NCBI GenBank assembly: GCA_013433145.1 | Contig: CM024177.1 | Location: 2,692,110 to 2,756,109 of the forward strand | Length of the DNA: 64,000 bases | Reading direction: 5' to 3' | Origin: Ascaris suum | Taxonomy: Eukaryota; Nematoda; Chromadorea; Rhabditida; Ascarididae | In this document: one piece after another, positions 1 to 14,400 of the stretch | Layout: every line of letters starts with the position of its first letter | Numbering within the stretch: position 1 is the first letter of the stretch | The notes under the pieces: model-generated | Told to the model about the DNA's origin: nothing | Databases searched by the model: none | What the model saw: only the letters and a program-made list of their open reading frames with translations | Program-made: the position numbers and the translations under genes

Positions 1-3000
1 GAGAGGATGCCATTTTTTCCTGGTGCATTATGTTAGAACAAATTTTATGCAAATTTTGCCACCGTTTCTGTAGATAGGAAGTAGTAAATAAGTCTAATTT
101 TTTGCACTGTTAATAATAAATTGAATATAGTGTGTGATTATGAAGGACGATTAGTCGAACAACTATTGAAGTTGGTATTTAGTCGGAGGTGAAGTATTTC
201 CTCTTTATTCTGAAGACTTCCGAGTCCTAACAAGAGCGTAAGGTTTTCGATTCGGATTTGTTCAGGTTTGAGCAATGCGTACCTCATAACCGCCCGAACA
301 TTTATGCTTCCTGAGCTTATGCCATGATAGCGTATGCCAATCTGTACCTCACAACCACCATCAAGATGGAATTGTTGAGCAGAATTCAGTCTTTTCCATC
401 TAAATTTATGTTATAAACATCTCAACAATGTTGCCAATTTCTCTTACAATGAAAAAAAAAGTCGAAGAGAACGGTTCGCATGATATGTCAAAGCATTTGC
501 GGCCAATCTTTTCCTTTTTCTAGTTCAACGAACCAGCCGGAATCTTGTCAACGAGGCTAGCAGTGAAATTCGACATACTAATCCCTATTCTCTACCGTCA
601 AAACTCAAACTCATCCCACAAATCTGCAAAAAAAGGATTCGGGCTTTATCGAGATCTCTATCGAGTCGACTTTGATCGTATCACAACTTTTCTGAAAGTC
701 CAATTTGCTTGACCACTCGATCGTGTTCGATCCCTATATCTGAATTTGGCACCTCTATAAAGCAACGTCAGTATTTCCGACTGCGTTGCAATGTGTAGAT
801 TTGAGATAAGGCCGTCAGTGAATAGGCTGAACAAGTGAAGAAGCATGCTAGTGAAGCTGACATGAAAAGCATTTTTGAACTAGGCTCATCCGTCTAGCCT
901 TTTCCATAAATAATGCACGCAAGGAATGTTTAATTGATGCGATCATTTTTGGAAATGCCTTGCAACAAATTCATTGTGATGTGCCTTTGCTAATTTGTAC
1001 TGTTAGAGCACACTATTGCGAGGTTGTGTGTCTCTGTGTATTTGTATGCGTTTATGTGTATACCTGCCTAGATGACTTGAAAGGTATGAAAGCAGATATT
1101 ACGGTAATGTGATGGTAATGATCTACACCGTCGATTCACAAATGAGATAGTTTCTTCCTCAACTTTCACATTGGTTGATTAATATCTGAGAGTATTACAG
1201 GCACTTAAGAATTTAGCCTATCTGTCGATCGGTTAAGGTACATTTTCCATCAGTCGATTTTGTTCGGTTCGCTATTTGCAACGGTCACCCACCTCGAAGG
1301 AACCAATCTTTTGCGGAGGTTTTAACATCTTTACCGTTTTGTTTATCGCTGTTATATTTTGTTTATCGCTCCAAGTTTAGAGGTCAAAGGTCGGATAGCT
1401 TAACTGGCTGGACAATAAAGGTTGATGCATAAATTGCAAATTCATGATTTGAAATACTTTTGAAACTTCGAAGTTTTGGAAGTGCTATTCTTTGACTCTT
1501 ATTGACATTAAGTTTAGCACTTCAGATGGAGACATTCGACTAGTGCTCGTAGTGATGTGGAACACTTTTGAGGCAAGTGAATGAAGGCAGAACTCCTAAC
1601 CGTTTCCTCCTGGACACCAATAAATTTGCCTTCCTGCAAGTACGCCGGCAACATGATCGTTCATTTCATTCCCTTCAGCTGAGGAAGCCGAACGAGATCG
1701 GCGATATACATACACGTTTCGCAGCTCCACGTTCAATTTCTTGCACAAATACTATCCGTCCCGTTTCACTCGTAGTTAGTCTGTGCATAAAGTGGAACTT
1801 TCAGCGGTGAATGTAGTGCTTTCACTTATATGTTTATTCCATCTATAAGCCTGAAAAGAAAACCACTAATGAATAATAAAATATTTTATAGCCGCGAAAA
1901 AAAGCAAGCTGGAAAGGAAGCCATCGGCGATTAAAATATCCGCTAACATTTCACCCTACGTTTCTTCTAAAGACAATAAAAGAAATCATAAATGAAGCGC
2001 CTCTCAAAAGATGATGCATTCCTGCTCTTCTTGTACTGGAATTCAACCGGAAATTCCATGAATCAAACAAAACAAACCGGAAATTCCACAAGCAGGCAAT
2101 TTTTAATGCGTCATGGAGTTCTGTGCGTATGTATATTTCGCGCATGTTTATTTTGTTTAACCTATGCGTATATGTTTGCAACTTGAGAGACCTTTGCATA
2201 AATTCATTTCGTTTACACTTTCAAAGTGACTTTTTATGCTCACTTTTGAATATGTGACTTATATCTTCAAGCCACCAAAATTTCGCTTTTGTGTTTTAAT
2301 TTCGAGCGGGTTTTCTTTACTTTCTTTGCAATAAACGTTGTGCTATGACTGGTATTATTTAGAAATACTAGAAAATATGTGATAAATTGCAAATGATTAG
2401 TTTACTAAGACAGAATAATTAGTTCTGGAAAAGTTTTGCCCAGCATGGGCAACAAAATTGCTTGGCCAAAAATGGTAAAACTGGCTCACGATGATTGGCC
2501 AAAAAAAATGCCACCGCATATGCGTTGAGCGGTTCAAGTGCAACGTTTTGAATTAATGCCTACAATTTATTCGGCATTATGCGAAATGCTTCGGAGACAT
2601 TATTTATTTCAAGCATCTGTGATGAGCGTTCAGAAAGTATTTATTAATGTTGTGTGATATGAATGCACTGCGCAGACAGGTGCCTGAACTTATCAGTATA
2701 TTTATCATTTATCAAAAATTCAGTCACTACGATCATTCCTAGACAACCGAGCCGCTGATGTAAGATGAGCTATATGAGGAATATGAATTAATCTTACTAG
2801 ACGCTTTTTGCAGCAATTATACAAAAAGCACATAGTGACTATGGTTATGTATTTTTGGTCTCTATTTGTGCACCGTCTCATTTTAAGCACTAGAATATTT
2901 CTGCTGACGAAACTGGAATGTAAGCTGCCCTGTGTAAAATATTTTCTTATGAAAATATTACTTTGTTAATTGTTAATCTTCAGCCAAATTAGGTTGCATA

Positions 3001-6000
3001 ATATTTCAAGTTCAATTTTGTATCGTAAAATAGGATAAGTTAGGAAAAAACGAAAATAAATGCTTTTTTTTCGATGATATTTGAAAGCGGTTGGCAGGTT
3101 TGGAAGCAAATTTCTAGGCAGCATATTTTATCAGCTTATCTGTTGTTTCTGAATTTATTCAACTCCCAAGTTACACGTAAAAATTTACCCATCTATCCAC
3201 GTACATAACCGATCTATTTGAAAGATGGAGTTGCAGAGTCCATTCGATGTTGGCCTCATGTTTGCGTTAGTATTTTGTAAGTGCCAAAGTGAAACATTTG
3301 CAATAATTTAATTTGGTTCTTTCACATGCAAGTTGGTGCACACATATGGACACATATGATTAAGCAAGGAAGATTAGTTTGATTTTAGCCGGAAAGCAAT
3401 GATTCGTCAATTTGATTTTCATCACTAGCAGATCAACTGATTTACTATCTCATAAGTGTTGAATGATGTAATTTTCAATTTTATTAACGGCATTACTCAA
3501 TCGAAATGTTTGATCAAAATTTCAAACAAGGTATAACTTTTGAATAGTTCATAAGCGTTTGAAATTTTTGACATGAGTCGACGAGGAAGCCTCAGCCCTA
3601 TGAAATCAATAGAGATACGAAATATATCAGATTTACATAACATTAAATGTCATAGGAAAGCGTGAAGTGATAATCCTTTTATAATAAAAAGTGAACTGGC
3701 TTTCAAAATTAAAATAGTAACAATTTAATACAACCTTTTGTGAAGCCATTGGAAACCCTCAAGTAAGAGAAAATTTTCGAGTGAACGACCACTCGGCTGC
3801 CGTCTTATGAAATATATAAATTTATCTCTTCTGAATGGACTTTTGATATATCTATCGGGGTATTTGATCCATCTCGCTAAAAAGTTCTAAATTCAGATGG
3901 CATCGTCATGGAGACCAATTCGACCGGTTGGATGCTAATAAACGTACACCTGATAGACTCGCGCACTTACACGCAAACAAACTTTTACGTAGAATGTTTT
4001 GAAAATGACTAAGGCTGATGTAGTACAGTGCTGGTCAAAGAATCCATCTGGCCTCGCTTGAATCGAATGAAAGCGACGATGGGAAACCAGTTTATACGAG
4101 GGGTATGTATCAAGTCGACATATCCCGGAATACGGTACAAAGACGACATATCCTAGGGTAGGGTAATAGGTCCAGTGGGCAATGAGGGGATTGTGATGTT
4201 CATAATACTTCAGTGATCAATTTCCGGTCATTCTCACTCGACATTTCCATTGACACCGCTTAAGCCCATATGGCAATTAATTTTATCACTTTGACCACTC
4301 GAAATAGGCCACATATCTCTCAGGCTCTGGAGCATGAAAAAAACTTACCTCTGGAACTTAACTCTATAAGCCTCGCAAAGTTGAAGTTGTTCTAAGCACT
4401 TACACGTTTAAAGCATCAATTTCACTTGTTGGTGCACAAATTTAATGAGCAAATTCACTGAAAATATCGACGTTATATGGGAAAGTGTACCACTTAGCTG
4501 CTATTCTAATGCAGCTTACAAGACAAGACATTTTAGACGAATGTTATATGTGTTAGAAATAAGCCATTCTCTATGAAGGATTATACACGTTCTTAATCAA
4601 TGCCTTAACTATTGCTGTGTTTTATGGCACTTATTCATTTCATTATCGTATTGAGTTGTTCAGCTATCGAATTTCATATTTGCATTACTTTTATAAAAAT
4701 GGCAAACTTCATGAAAATAAAGAATTTGTTAATTAATCAATTTATTTGTCTGTTTGTTTTATTTTCCTTAGTTTTATTTATTTGACTTATTTGCTTCTTT
4801 GATTTTTAATTAATTCATTTATTATTTGTAATTTATATATTGTATTTGTGCAAATGAATAAAAGATAGCTATCGATATATCTAAATGACTACAACAAACG
4901 ATAACAGTAAATATTCAGTTCGGCAGAACTAATAATGATGAATACTACAGTTCATCTGGACGACGATAAAACAACAAAGAGCATAAATAGTTTAACCAAA
5001 ACGACCGACTGCTCTCACAAATTGAGTTGATGGAAACGCGAAATATAAAGTGGCTACCACCGAAAGCTAACTGTTGAAATACATAGAAGCGAAAAAGCAA
5101 TAAAAATGCAAAACATGGAAAGCAGAAATCCTATTATATGGCATTCGAAAAGCGCTGATTCATGTTTTCAATTTTTTTTTGACGGTAGCGTTTTCTGCTA
5201 TAATTTCTTTATGCTTCCTATAAAGATAGCACCGTATATGAAACATTATACGCCGTTTTTTGATATTCGTTGATGAATAGTCGATACGAATGATTCTCGT
5301 TGAAAAATGTCCCCCTCAATAAAAGATTTAATTAATTTTTGAGCAATGCGAATTGATGAATCGAATAAGAATTTCTTCGAGAATGTCATTAAATAGAATG
5401 ATATTCATCGATGAATTACACTGACGCAATGAGAAATAATCGTTATTCGATAATTAGTGAAAGCTTCGTCCTTAAAGGAGAGAGAGTTCCACTGGGCAGT
5501 CGAATGCTTTATCACTAAGTTATTGCGATCGCTTTCGTTGACACATAGTTTTTCCTTTTGATCGCATCAATTCTATTATATGCATGTTGCAACATGGCTG
5601 ATAAGCGTTTAACTTGAAGCCTAGATAACAACTTACATTAACTGCTGTTTAATCTGACTGAAAATTCCTATAATAACTAGTGACCAAAGATTCGATTCAA
5701 CATAAAACGCAAACCATGTATATGGATAGGTTCTCATCCTATCCTGACTATCAGTTCTAATCTGATTATTGATGTTATTCGCCCATCAGGCGTATTTCAC
5801 AAGAAACATACTAGAACTCGCAGGAGTTAAGCAAAAAATAACGGCCACTCGAAGCACACGCATTAGTTCCGAAGTAACGGATCCCACTGGCAAGGACCGG
5901 AGATGGGGATTCTCATTTCTTAGTGGGAATCGTTTTCACTGTCATTGAGGAGTGGTTATCTTCTGAGTCCGAAGTGTATAACAGCTTATTTCAACAGACT

Positions 6001-7557
6001 CAAAGTTTATTTTAGTAAAGTATATCAAAAGTAAGGAATAATATAGGAAGTTATACTATATTACCTGTCATCGCGTCAGCGGGACGAAATGTTTTCGCAG
6101 TGAGAGCATAGTGAAGTGCATTGTCTCCCACTACCTCTCACTACCCCATACTCGGATCAGCCAAAGGTTTCCACATCGCCATCACACTTTGCAGTTAAGC
6201 ATTTTCCGTATGCACATTTTTATTTCTCAAATTTTTTCAATTTACCGGGCAATTTTTGGTTTTCCTTCAATGCGTTGCATACGGTTTTGCGCGATATTTA
6301 TTCAGACTTGCCGTAGGTTTCGGCACTTCGCCACCACTGCGGGACAAAAGTGAGCGTACTGTGCTATTAAGTTGTACAACCATACTTCTAAGTCGGAGAG
6401 TATTTTAAATAATCATAGAATCCATAGGAAGCAAATACAGAAGTATTAGTACAAGCTGGAGACAGTAAAAGAGATGGATTGCGAAGGGGAATATACAACA
6501 GATGGATGAAGCAGGGCGGAGGACACAAGTAATGAGGAGGAAATTCTGATGACCGCATTTCTTGATTGAGTAATGCGGTCGACATTGCTTCCGGTTAACT
6601 TTATTCTGCTGCTCTAATTCTTATCCTTCTTTTTGTTATTTCGAATAGCTTCCGACTTAAACATATATTGAAGTCATTTTTCAGTATCGAATATTGAAGA
6701 TTGCCGAATCGTAGAGCAGCTATCAATAAACATCGCGTGCAGCTGTCATCATCAGCAATATACAGCAAACTGAACGAGTATATTTTTGATTTTTTTCCGT
6801 ACGACAATAGTGATTAATATATTACAGAAAATTATTACTAATTTTTGAGGGCTTTCGTCAACGTTATCTCAGCTGCGACCATGTAGTGGGCGATGGTTTT
6901 TCGTCCCAGTGATCTGGATAGGTGTAGTGTAAATGGGTGAAAAGTGTGTACATATGCTTTTTTTCATAGTTAAGCACTACTTAAAGCACCGCTTGCTGCC
7001 TTAATAATGAGTTTCGTTGTAGCACCTCTATGCTATTCGTTTATCACATGTAGCGTAGAGAGAGGGATTGTGTATAGTTTTTCCCATATACACGATATGT
7101 GTGGTTTGATATTCACAAGAACAATTGTACGTGGACAAAAGCAGGGGGTCAAGGCGGGCGCCAGCCCCCCTTGTGCCTAGCACAAGTGCTGAAATAAAAA
7201 CCATAGAGACAGGAGAGGTTCGTTTCCTCACTTCTACCCATATTCGTCTGAGTTTCGTACCCTCCCCCTTTCTTCCTCTCTTTCTTCGGGTGGTGTTCTC
7301 ATCGTTCTATAAACTTTTAAAGATGCTGCTTCATAGTTGGGCTATCTCCACTATCGTAAGTGTGTACAAGAGAGGTTCGCAAAGTCACGGCTTAGTTCTT
7401 TGTCTGTTTAGTGTTTAGAGTGTTGTGTATATAGCTTAAATCTCCTAGCGAGCGTACATGAGGCTGTACATCGATCAACTAAAGTGATCAATATAGCGTG
7501 TATGTGTATGTTTACATGTGTTGGGATAACGGGGGAGCGGATTGTTGTGCTGTATGG

Positions 7558-7560
<3 letters not shown>
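1..7560. other. Gene-poor AT-rich stretch
   Basis: I see no gene here. Open frames are short (under about 100 codons), overlap one another on both strands, and none shows a protein family I recognise. There is a small GC-rich island at about 7141-7190 that contains a G5/C5 hairpin and a second hairpin (stem 7170-7175 with 7181-7186, loop of five). The rest is AT-rich sequence with no clear repeat. Confidence 0.6.
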
Positions 7561-7614
<54 letters not shown>

Positions 7615-7628
7615 TATGTGTGTATGTG
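7561..7628. repeat. (GT)n microsatellite
   Basis: A run of TG dinucleotides occupies about 7561-7606 and ends in imperfect TGTA-type units up to about 7628. Reading frames through it give only alternating Cys-Val (or Thr-His on the other strand), so they are not genes. It directly abuts the minisatellite to its right. Confidence 0.97.
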
Positions 7629-7634
7629 TTTTTT

Positions 7635-7965
7635 AGATCAAAATACGAGGATAGACCAAAGCAGGCCAAAACGTCACGGTACATCAACGTAGATGAAAAC
7701 GTGAAGGGAGATCAAAGTATCACAGTGGAGAAAATGTAATAATAGATCAAAGCAGATCAAAATACGAAGGTGGATCAACGTAGATCAAAATGCGAAGACA
7801 GATCAAAGTATCAGAGTAGATCAAAATGCGATCTACTTTCGTATTTTAATCTACTTTGATCTTCCTTCACATTTTGATCTACTTTGATACTTCGATCTAT
7901 GATTACATTTTGATCTCTGATACGTTGTTCTGCCTTCATAATTTGATCTACTTTGATCTACCTTC
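7635..7965. repeat. Foldback minisatellite (inverted arrays of an AGATCAAA unit)
   Basis: From 7635 to about 7829 the plus strand carries many diverged copies of a unit built on AGATCAAA followed by ATRCGAAG or GTATCA. From about 7831 to 7965 the same motif appears as its reverse complement (TTTGATCT). The two arms could pair as a long imperfect hairpin centred near 7830. Units are diverged, so the structure is old or under no constraint. It could be a foldback-type element or an inverted satellite block; no coding capacity is seen. Confidence 0.85.
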
Positions 7966-8285
7966 CCATTTTTGCGTTGCCTGTGCAATCCTGTGGCGCA
8001 TGTTGTCGGCTATATGCCGTGACGAAAAAAATCTTGGATATGAAGATTTTTCCGGAAAGTGTTGGAAGTTTATGGAAATCAATCCAGAAACGTTTATACC
8101 TTTCTGGATTTTGAATTTTTTGTGCGGTTTTTTCAGGACCTCATAGGAATGGGGGACGATAGGTCCGGCGAAGAAAACTTGCGAATATTTAGTGATCCTG
8201 GCGAGATATCCATTGGGGATCCTGAAAATGGTTTTTTCGCCATATCTCCGCTCCCGTTGGGTGGATTGAGATGGAACTTTTTCTG

Positions 8286-9023
8286 TTATTCATGGCTTTC
8301 GATGCGGTAGTCGAATCCTTGAAAAGTTTCCCGATCGTGAGCAGAGATATTGATGGCGGCAGCAAGAAGAAATGGACTGCAGACATTACCGAATATGACT
8401 GTGGCGAACTGATATATGACGAGGTTCTGGACGACAGGAGGTTGTGTAATGTCTTTCAGCCAGAGAAATTTGCTCGACGGTCGATCCTTCACATTGAGGC
8501 GAAGCTGATGAAACGCTTTTTCAATATCAGCGATGATAGCAATTGGAGAAAGGCGCCAGCGTGATATCATGCCGATCAATTTCGATAATAGCACTGGTCC
8601 TCGCAAAATATAGTCGTTGAGACTGCATTGTCCTTTCACTCTCGCATTTCCATCAAAGACTATACGCAGCTTCGCAGTTTCTTTGTTCTCTCGCAGGACG
8701 GCTTGATGTGTGAGGTAATGTTCGAGAGTGTCAGGGGCACGGGTGGTGCGTTCAATAATCTCAAGATTCTCTTAATTCTGGATGTCGGCATCATACCGAA
8801 TAGGAAACTGAGGGGAGCTGCGGGACTTTTCCCAGAAGGAACGTAGGCATCCCCAACAAAGTCCAAAATTGTTCGACAACGGTTGGGAAATGTCCTTAGG
8901 TAGACGCCATGGAAAAGAAACGTTGATTCGTACATCCGCATCGATGCAGGTAGTTCGTTCGAAATGCTGAAGGGCAAGCAGATCGTCATCATTTTTCAGC
9001 GTCTCACAAGCATTTGCACTCAA
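8286..9023 (-). pseudogene. BEL/Pao retrotransposon reverse transcriptase relic
   Basis: On the minus strand one frame from 9023 to 8286 reads as the middle of a BEL/Pao polyprotein. It starts with the segment before the RT core (PWRLPKD, then NNFGLCWGCLRS), continues with the hallmark HQAVLRENKETAKLRIVFDG, then SLNDYILRGPVLL, the motif A region IAIIADIEKAFHQ, FLWLKD and GNVCSPFLLAA. The frame is broken by one in-frame TAA at 8772-8774. After the last motif it drifts into unrelated sequence and stops before any YVDD-type motif C. No gag, protease, RNase H, integrase or LTRs could be recognised nearby. This is a dead fragment of a copy, not an active element. Similarity is from memory of the family; confidence in the family is high. 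Confidence 0.88.
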
Positions 9024-11402
9024 TTAAGCTGATTTAGGGAACGTGATACACCGAATGGACCGTCAAATCTGCCATCATCTCCCTTTGAAGTGGTTCACTC
9101 GATCTAGGAAGCTGCGCTATTCGGAAGTATCGTTGAATGAAGTGCGTTATCTGAGTAAATTTTTTATTCATTCATTTACTTCCGGATACGCCGGCAAAAT
9201 CATTCGTCTTCTCACAAGTCATCACTAGCACTAGCTGTGGGAAGTTGTGCTCTTATTTGCAGCGCATTTCTTGCAGCTATCTTTTAACTAGCCAACTTGG
9301 TGGTCCTAGAAGAAGAGCTGGGAGATTTCTTGGAATGCAGGAGCGGAAGGTTGGTTACTTGCCGTGTAGTGAATGCACTAAGCCTCCAAGAAGTTCTGTA
9401 ACTGATGCCAATAATGTTCTGCCGTCTTTTATTCACACTGAGTTGAATAGCCCGATTAATATGCACCAGCTGTGTAAATCCGGATTCTGCCAAATCGTAT
9501 CAGCAAAAAGCTGCACCTTCTATTTGCTCACGGAAGTGCACTAAATGTTAAACGCTTCTAGGGTGGCGATGCTACCGATATATTGCTGTTTAAGTGATGC
9601 CATCCTAGAAGATTAGTGAAGCTTTGTATTTGCTACCCGTACTGCTAATAATGCTACAATATTATTCGAGGCCGTTGCGCCAATAAAACTTGTTGTCCAT
9701 TTAGTGATGCTGAATTGACGATTTTCTAAGCCCAGATGAGAACTGCACAGCGTGTGAAATATAAGACAGTCATCAGCAAAACTTGCAAATGTTTTTTAAA
9801 TAAAGTGACAAATTAGCTAGACTTTTGAATGACATTGACCGCTATGGTAGCTCTTTCTAAGTTTCGGAAACACTTGAAGTGGTACTGTGAATCTTCACTG
9901 AAGTTCAAGAAAGTTTTGAAAACCCGACCAATTGTTCTGAAGGCTCGAAAGAACGGACTTAAAAAGACTTTGGAAAATCTTGCGGTTGTTTCAAAAATCC
10001 ATAAGAGAAACGTTATTATGATCTTAGCATAATAACCCACTCACGATTGTTAGAGGACAGTTGCCGATATTAGTTAAAGATTGACATGCGTAATCCTAAT
10101 ATCAACACACAAAATAGAGGATGCTGATTGTGAAGCATCGTATAAGTCTTTAATGGAGTTAGATCGGAAAAAAGGTTTCATCAACGTGTAATATGCGTTT
10201 CGACGTTGATCTAACTGTGTAAATTTTAAACAGTTGAGCTTGGCAGTGGTGGCGTAGGGAAGATGTTTCCAGTCATAAAGTAACCAACCACTGAGAGGCA
10301 AACATTCATAGCAATGAAGACAGTCAGAAAAAGCAAAGACACTGGGGAACTATTCAACCTTATTATAAAAATACAGCTGATGCAATCAAATGCAGACACT
10401 TAATACCCGCCGTACCGGAATTCTCACTTGCTTGAAACTTTTGAAGATCGGAGGACGCTGTCACTGCTTGCACGCTCAAGGAGTTTTCATTAAAGAATTT
10501 GGTTTTCCGGCCTTTGTGTTTGCCTCTCTGTACAGATGGTGATGTTCGATGAATTACGTTCGATGAATCAGATGGTAATGTTCGATGTCCATTGGTCAAC
10601 AGTCGTTTCCAACAAACAATATCGAACGCCAAAATGCAAAGGATCGTAGAGTAACAACGATTCGATAAATGGCAGTCTTTATTCAGCGATTTCTCAACAA
10701 GACACAATCACAATCATAAACGTAAAAATATGCAAGCTTTGGATGAAGAAAATGGGAAGACGCACCAGAATGCTAGCGCGGTATATGTTTTTTGTAGTCA
10801 ACCCAACAGGCCATTCTCTTAAACAAAAATTTGGAGAAACAGTGGTACAGTTCTTAATATGCGTTTTCTATGAGATGGAATATGAATTTCGAACTACAAA
10901 GAGCGTTTCTTATTGGTACCAAACCGATGATGAGCAAATTTTGCATTTAAAAATTTATAGCACCTTTAACTATTCACAACCCACGTAAACAATGAGGACT
11001 TGAAAGGAAACTTCGGCGCTCCTTGCCCTCCCCTATAGTGCAGCTTCAGGCAGTTTAAGCGACGATATGCACACTATATTCACCACGCTGCATATTCATT
11101 GCTTATGTGGCCGATGGGTTGAAACCAGCGGAGAGACAAAGAGATGTACGTATACTTATGCATAAGCACGATATCGTCAAAAGTCAATTTTTGCGGAAAT
11201 TGCCAAAAGCGGATAAAATTATGATGCGGATCTGCATAGAATGTCAAACGACGAGGTTATATAATGGATAGTTGAAATATTCGAAAAAGATGTGAACAAA
11301 TCCTTCTGATGGTCCATTCAGTTACACTAATGAGTCATAATTACAAACTTTTCTTAATATTAGGTTGATGAAGGAAACATTCGGGTAAACGCTGTTCGGC
11401 TA
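9024..11402. other. Intergenic stretch between the BEL relic and TTD14
   Basis: No gene recognised. The part nearest the relic (9024-9540) may be eroded upstream polyprotein sequence, but I could not match it to gag or protease. Around 10530-10585 the motif GTTCGATGAAT recurs in a short imperfect tandem. The small open frames on both strands have no visible family. Confidence 0.5.
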
Positions 11403-14400
11403 TTATTGATCTATTTTAGCAATATTATACATGCTGTATACAGGATCACCTGTTATTTCCCGTTCGATTGTCATGAAGTCAGGTAACGTCGGCTCAACGC
11501 TACCAACCGGAGCAGTTGTATACGTCTCCAGAATCATCAACGATTTTCCTTTACATGACGGTGGTAATGGCGATGTATAGATATCGATATGGAAATACTA
11601 AAACGTATTCCTATTAGATTTTTTATTCCATTTCATTCTGCACAATTCAATTACATTTCCTTAAGCTTTTTGAAATCATTTGAGTTGGATGTCACGTCGT
11701 AATGCAATAGAATCTTTTCATTATGCTTTAAAAAATCATTTCCTTTAATAAGAGATAGATAAGAGCATAGAGAAAAATATGATAATATGGGGGATTACAA
11801 TCCTGCACAAATGGAACAAGTGTACATACCTGTCTTTGGAACATGAAGCAGCGTCGCTCCTTGTTGATTGGTGCACGAGATCTATCTTTCATCGACCTGT
11901 AGTTGATGTACTCTCTTGCTGTCAGTTGCATTCGTGTTTCCACTGGTTCAGGTGTGACACAATTACGCGTTGTGATCGTGTACGTTGTATGCCCATTTTG
12001 ACTCCGTGAACGCAAACGAACCTGCCATTAAAAACGTGTTTACTATGAACTTAATTAAAGGTAGAGTCAGGTATATTTTGCAGTAAAGATATAAATCAGT
12101 TTATTTTGCTCTTTTATATTTTACGGGTAGCAACACAGATACTGGCCGAAAATTTTCCACGAGCAGTTAATACCTTTAAAAAAACCGATAATAAACGTCA
12201 TCAAGATGCAGTAAGAGTAGGAAAATATAACTTCTATTCTAACATCTGCAGTTAGCTTTGCTAAGAATTGTATATTTTACAGTTGCTGCTTGGTACCTTT
12301 TCATCACTTTTGCATAACAAAATAAATATTTTAAAAATCTTTGTGTGGCAAAGAAATACGTCACTTACTCTCACTCTAACTTATTTGAAGTTCGGAAGCT
12401 TAAAGTGAGCATAAAACTACAATTTCAATCCATTTAATTAAAGACCCAAGAGGCTCAAAGTCCTTCAGTGCCGTAACTCTATTAATGCACAAAAGAGCTT
12501 CTTAAAAGGATTTGGATTAAACGTAGATAGCGAAATGAAATGAACCTTCCTTTTCCATAATATTCCCTCCTCCATCTCTCAAAACACACTCCAGCATAGG
12601 TTTATTCACGAAATAATGGTCAAGCTATGAGTATAATCACCACATTCACTTAAAATTGAGGAATTTTGTTGGATAGCCCGTAACCATGCTTCCTTAATGA
12701 GAGCAGTTAGACTTCCCGCAACTAACCTGTACTTTTGCATCCTCTGTGCATAGGTAATGGTGACGCACAACGAACATCTCAGAACGTGGCATGCGGGATT
12801 CATCGATTGCAATAACCAGCCACTTCCGTTTCCTAGAAACATGAAAGTTATGCCGATTTTAGAGAAAATCCAATTGAGATTTATTCCATTACATCGGTTT
12901 TAGAATGCTCTTGATTATGAATCGAACGAGAAAATTTTTGAAGCTATGAGAGATCGTTGATGAATTTTTTTTTCTTACTGGAAGATCTTAATTATGGCAG
13001 TGATATAAACACTTAAAGTGAAGTGCACCTTCATTAATCGTCTATAGCATCTATGTTCGCCTATTAGCATTTAAAACGTAACCGCATTTAATCTTTCTGA
13101 AAGTATGATTTGCTAAACGCCTCGTCGTCTATCTCTACGTTGAGAGAAACATCCGCAACATACATTTGTATCTATCTATCTGTCTAATATATAAATAATA
13201 TAATCTAAATCTGATTAATTCAATATAATTTACTACGAACAAATAGCTCCACTTCTCGACTGTAAATCCACTCTCAATATACGTTACCTCTCGCTTATAT
13301 AATGTGTTTTTTAAAAGCCTCTGTCCTGCTATACTCTTCTTCTAAAATATTTCTACGTAATCATATAAAGTCCTTTAAATTAAACATATCCTGTTTGCAT
13401 TCCATCTTTCTCGCAAACAAAAAATTATAGGATCTCCTCCCCCCTCCTTCCAAGCCCTGTTCGTCGGAATGAGGTCATCCCTTCAAACCTTAGCTCGGCT
13501 GCATGCAAATCAAATGCTGATATCTCTTAAAAATTCCCCCTTCTAGCTACGAAATTCTTTCTTCCATTTACACTTCTCGCAGCTGGGCATACATCGCTGT
13601 GAAAATATGTGGGGATTTGCATGTGATACCCCAAAATTTATGATGAAATTTGCATAACAGTTAAATGAGTCGTCTATAATTTCTACTTTTCTCGAATGAT
13701 AACAGCAAATATGCTCGAATGATAAGAATAGATGCTAGACCAAATATCTAATACCGAAATCCATATGAGAGATGAAAGAAGCAGCTATACAAACCTGCTA
13801 TTGAAAGCGAGTCGATCCTGTGTGGGTAAACCGATACGATTGCATACCGCAGCAATTACATGTAATATTTTATCCTCGAACGATTTACATCCAATATTAT
13901 CGATAACATCAACGTAAGGATGGCCAAGCCATGCCTAGAAGAACTGGAACTATTACGGCCCAATGTTATTTTACAAGCGATTCGCATTTTATGTACCAAA
14001 ATGTGTTGTAATGACATTGAACGAAAATAATTTTATGAATTCGTTATCCTTAATTTGGAAATCATTATCCTTAATTATAAAAAGATTTAAGAATTATGGC
14101 ATATTCTTCGGAGGATTTCAGGACTCATATCTCTGTAAAATATCTCTCGATTAACGATTTGTTTGTAAAGATTAATCAGTGTTCATTGGGCGATTTTAAG
14201 GGGAGATTCAGCTGTTTTATTTATGTTAAGATATATCTTCCTCCTTGGTTTTTGTTGCTTCATTTTTACATGAAAGATAAATGCGCATATATGAATGATG
14301 CCTACATTTCGAGTCAATCGATCCTGTTCGATTGCTTCCTCGATTCCTTCTTTACGTGTAGAGTTATTTGCCAATGTGTAGTATTCTACGGCTCCATCGG

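Noticed and set aside
1388..1450. tRNA A-box-like TAGCTTAACTGG
   Set aside because: No B box at the right distance and no cloverleaf stems.
7475..7739. Frames of Cys-Val or Thr-His repeats
   Set aside because: They are translations of the (GT)n microsatellite.
8189..8386. Frames overlapping the left end of the BEL relic
   Set aside because: They run through the eroded end of the reverse transcriptase in other frames and match nothing.
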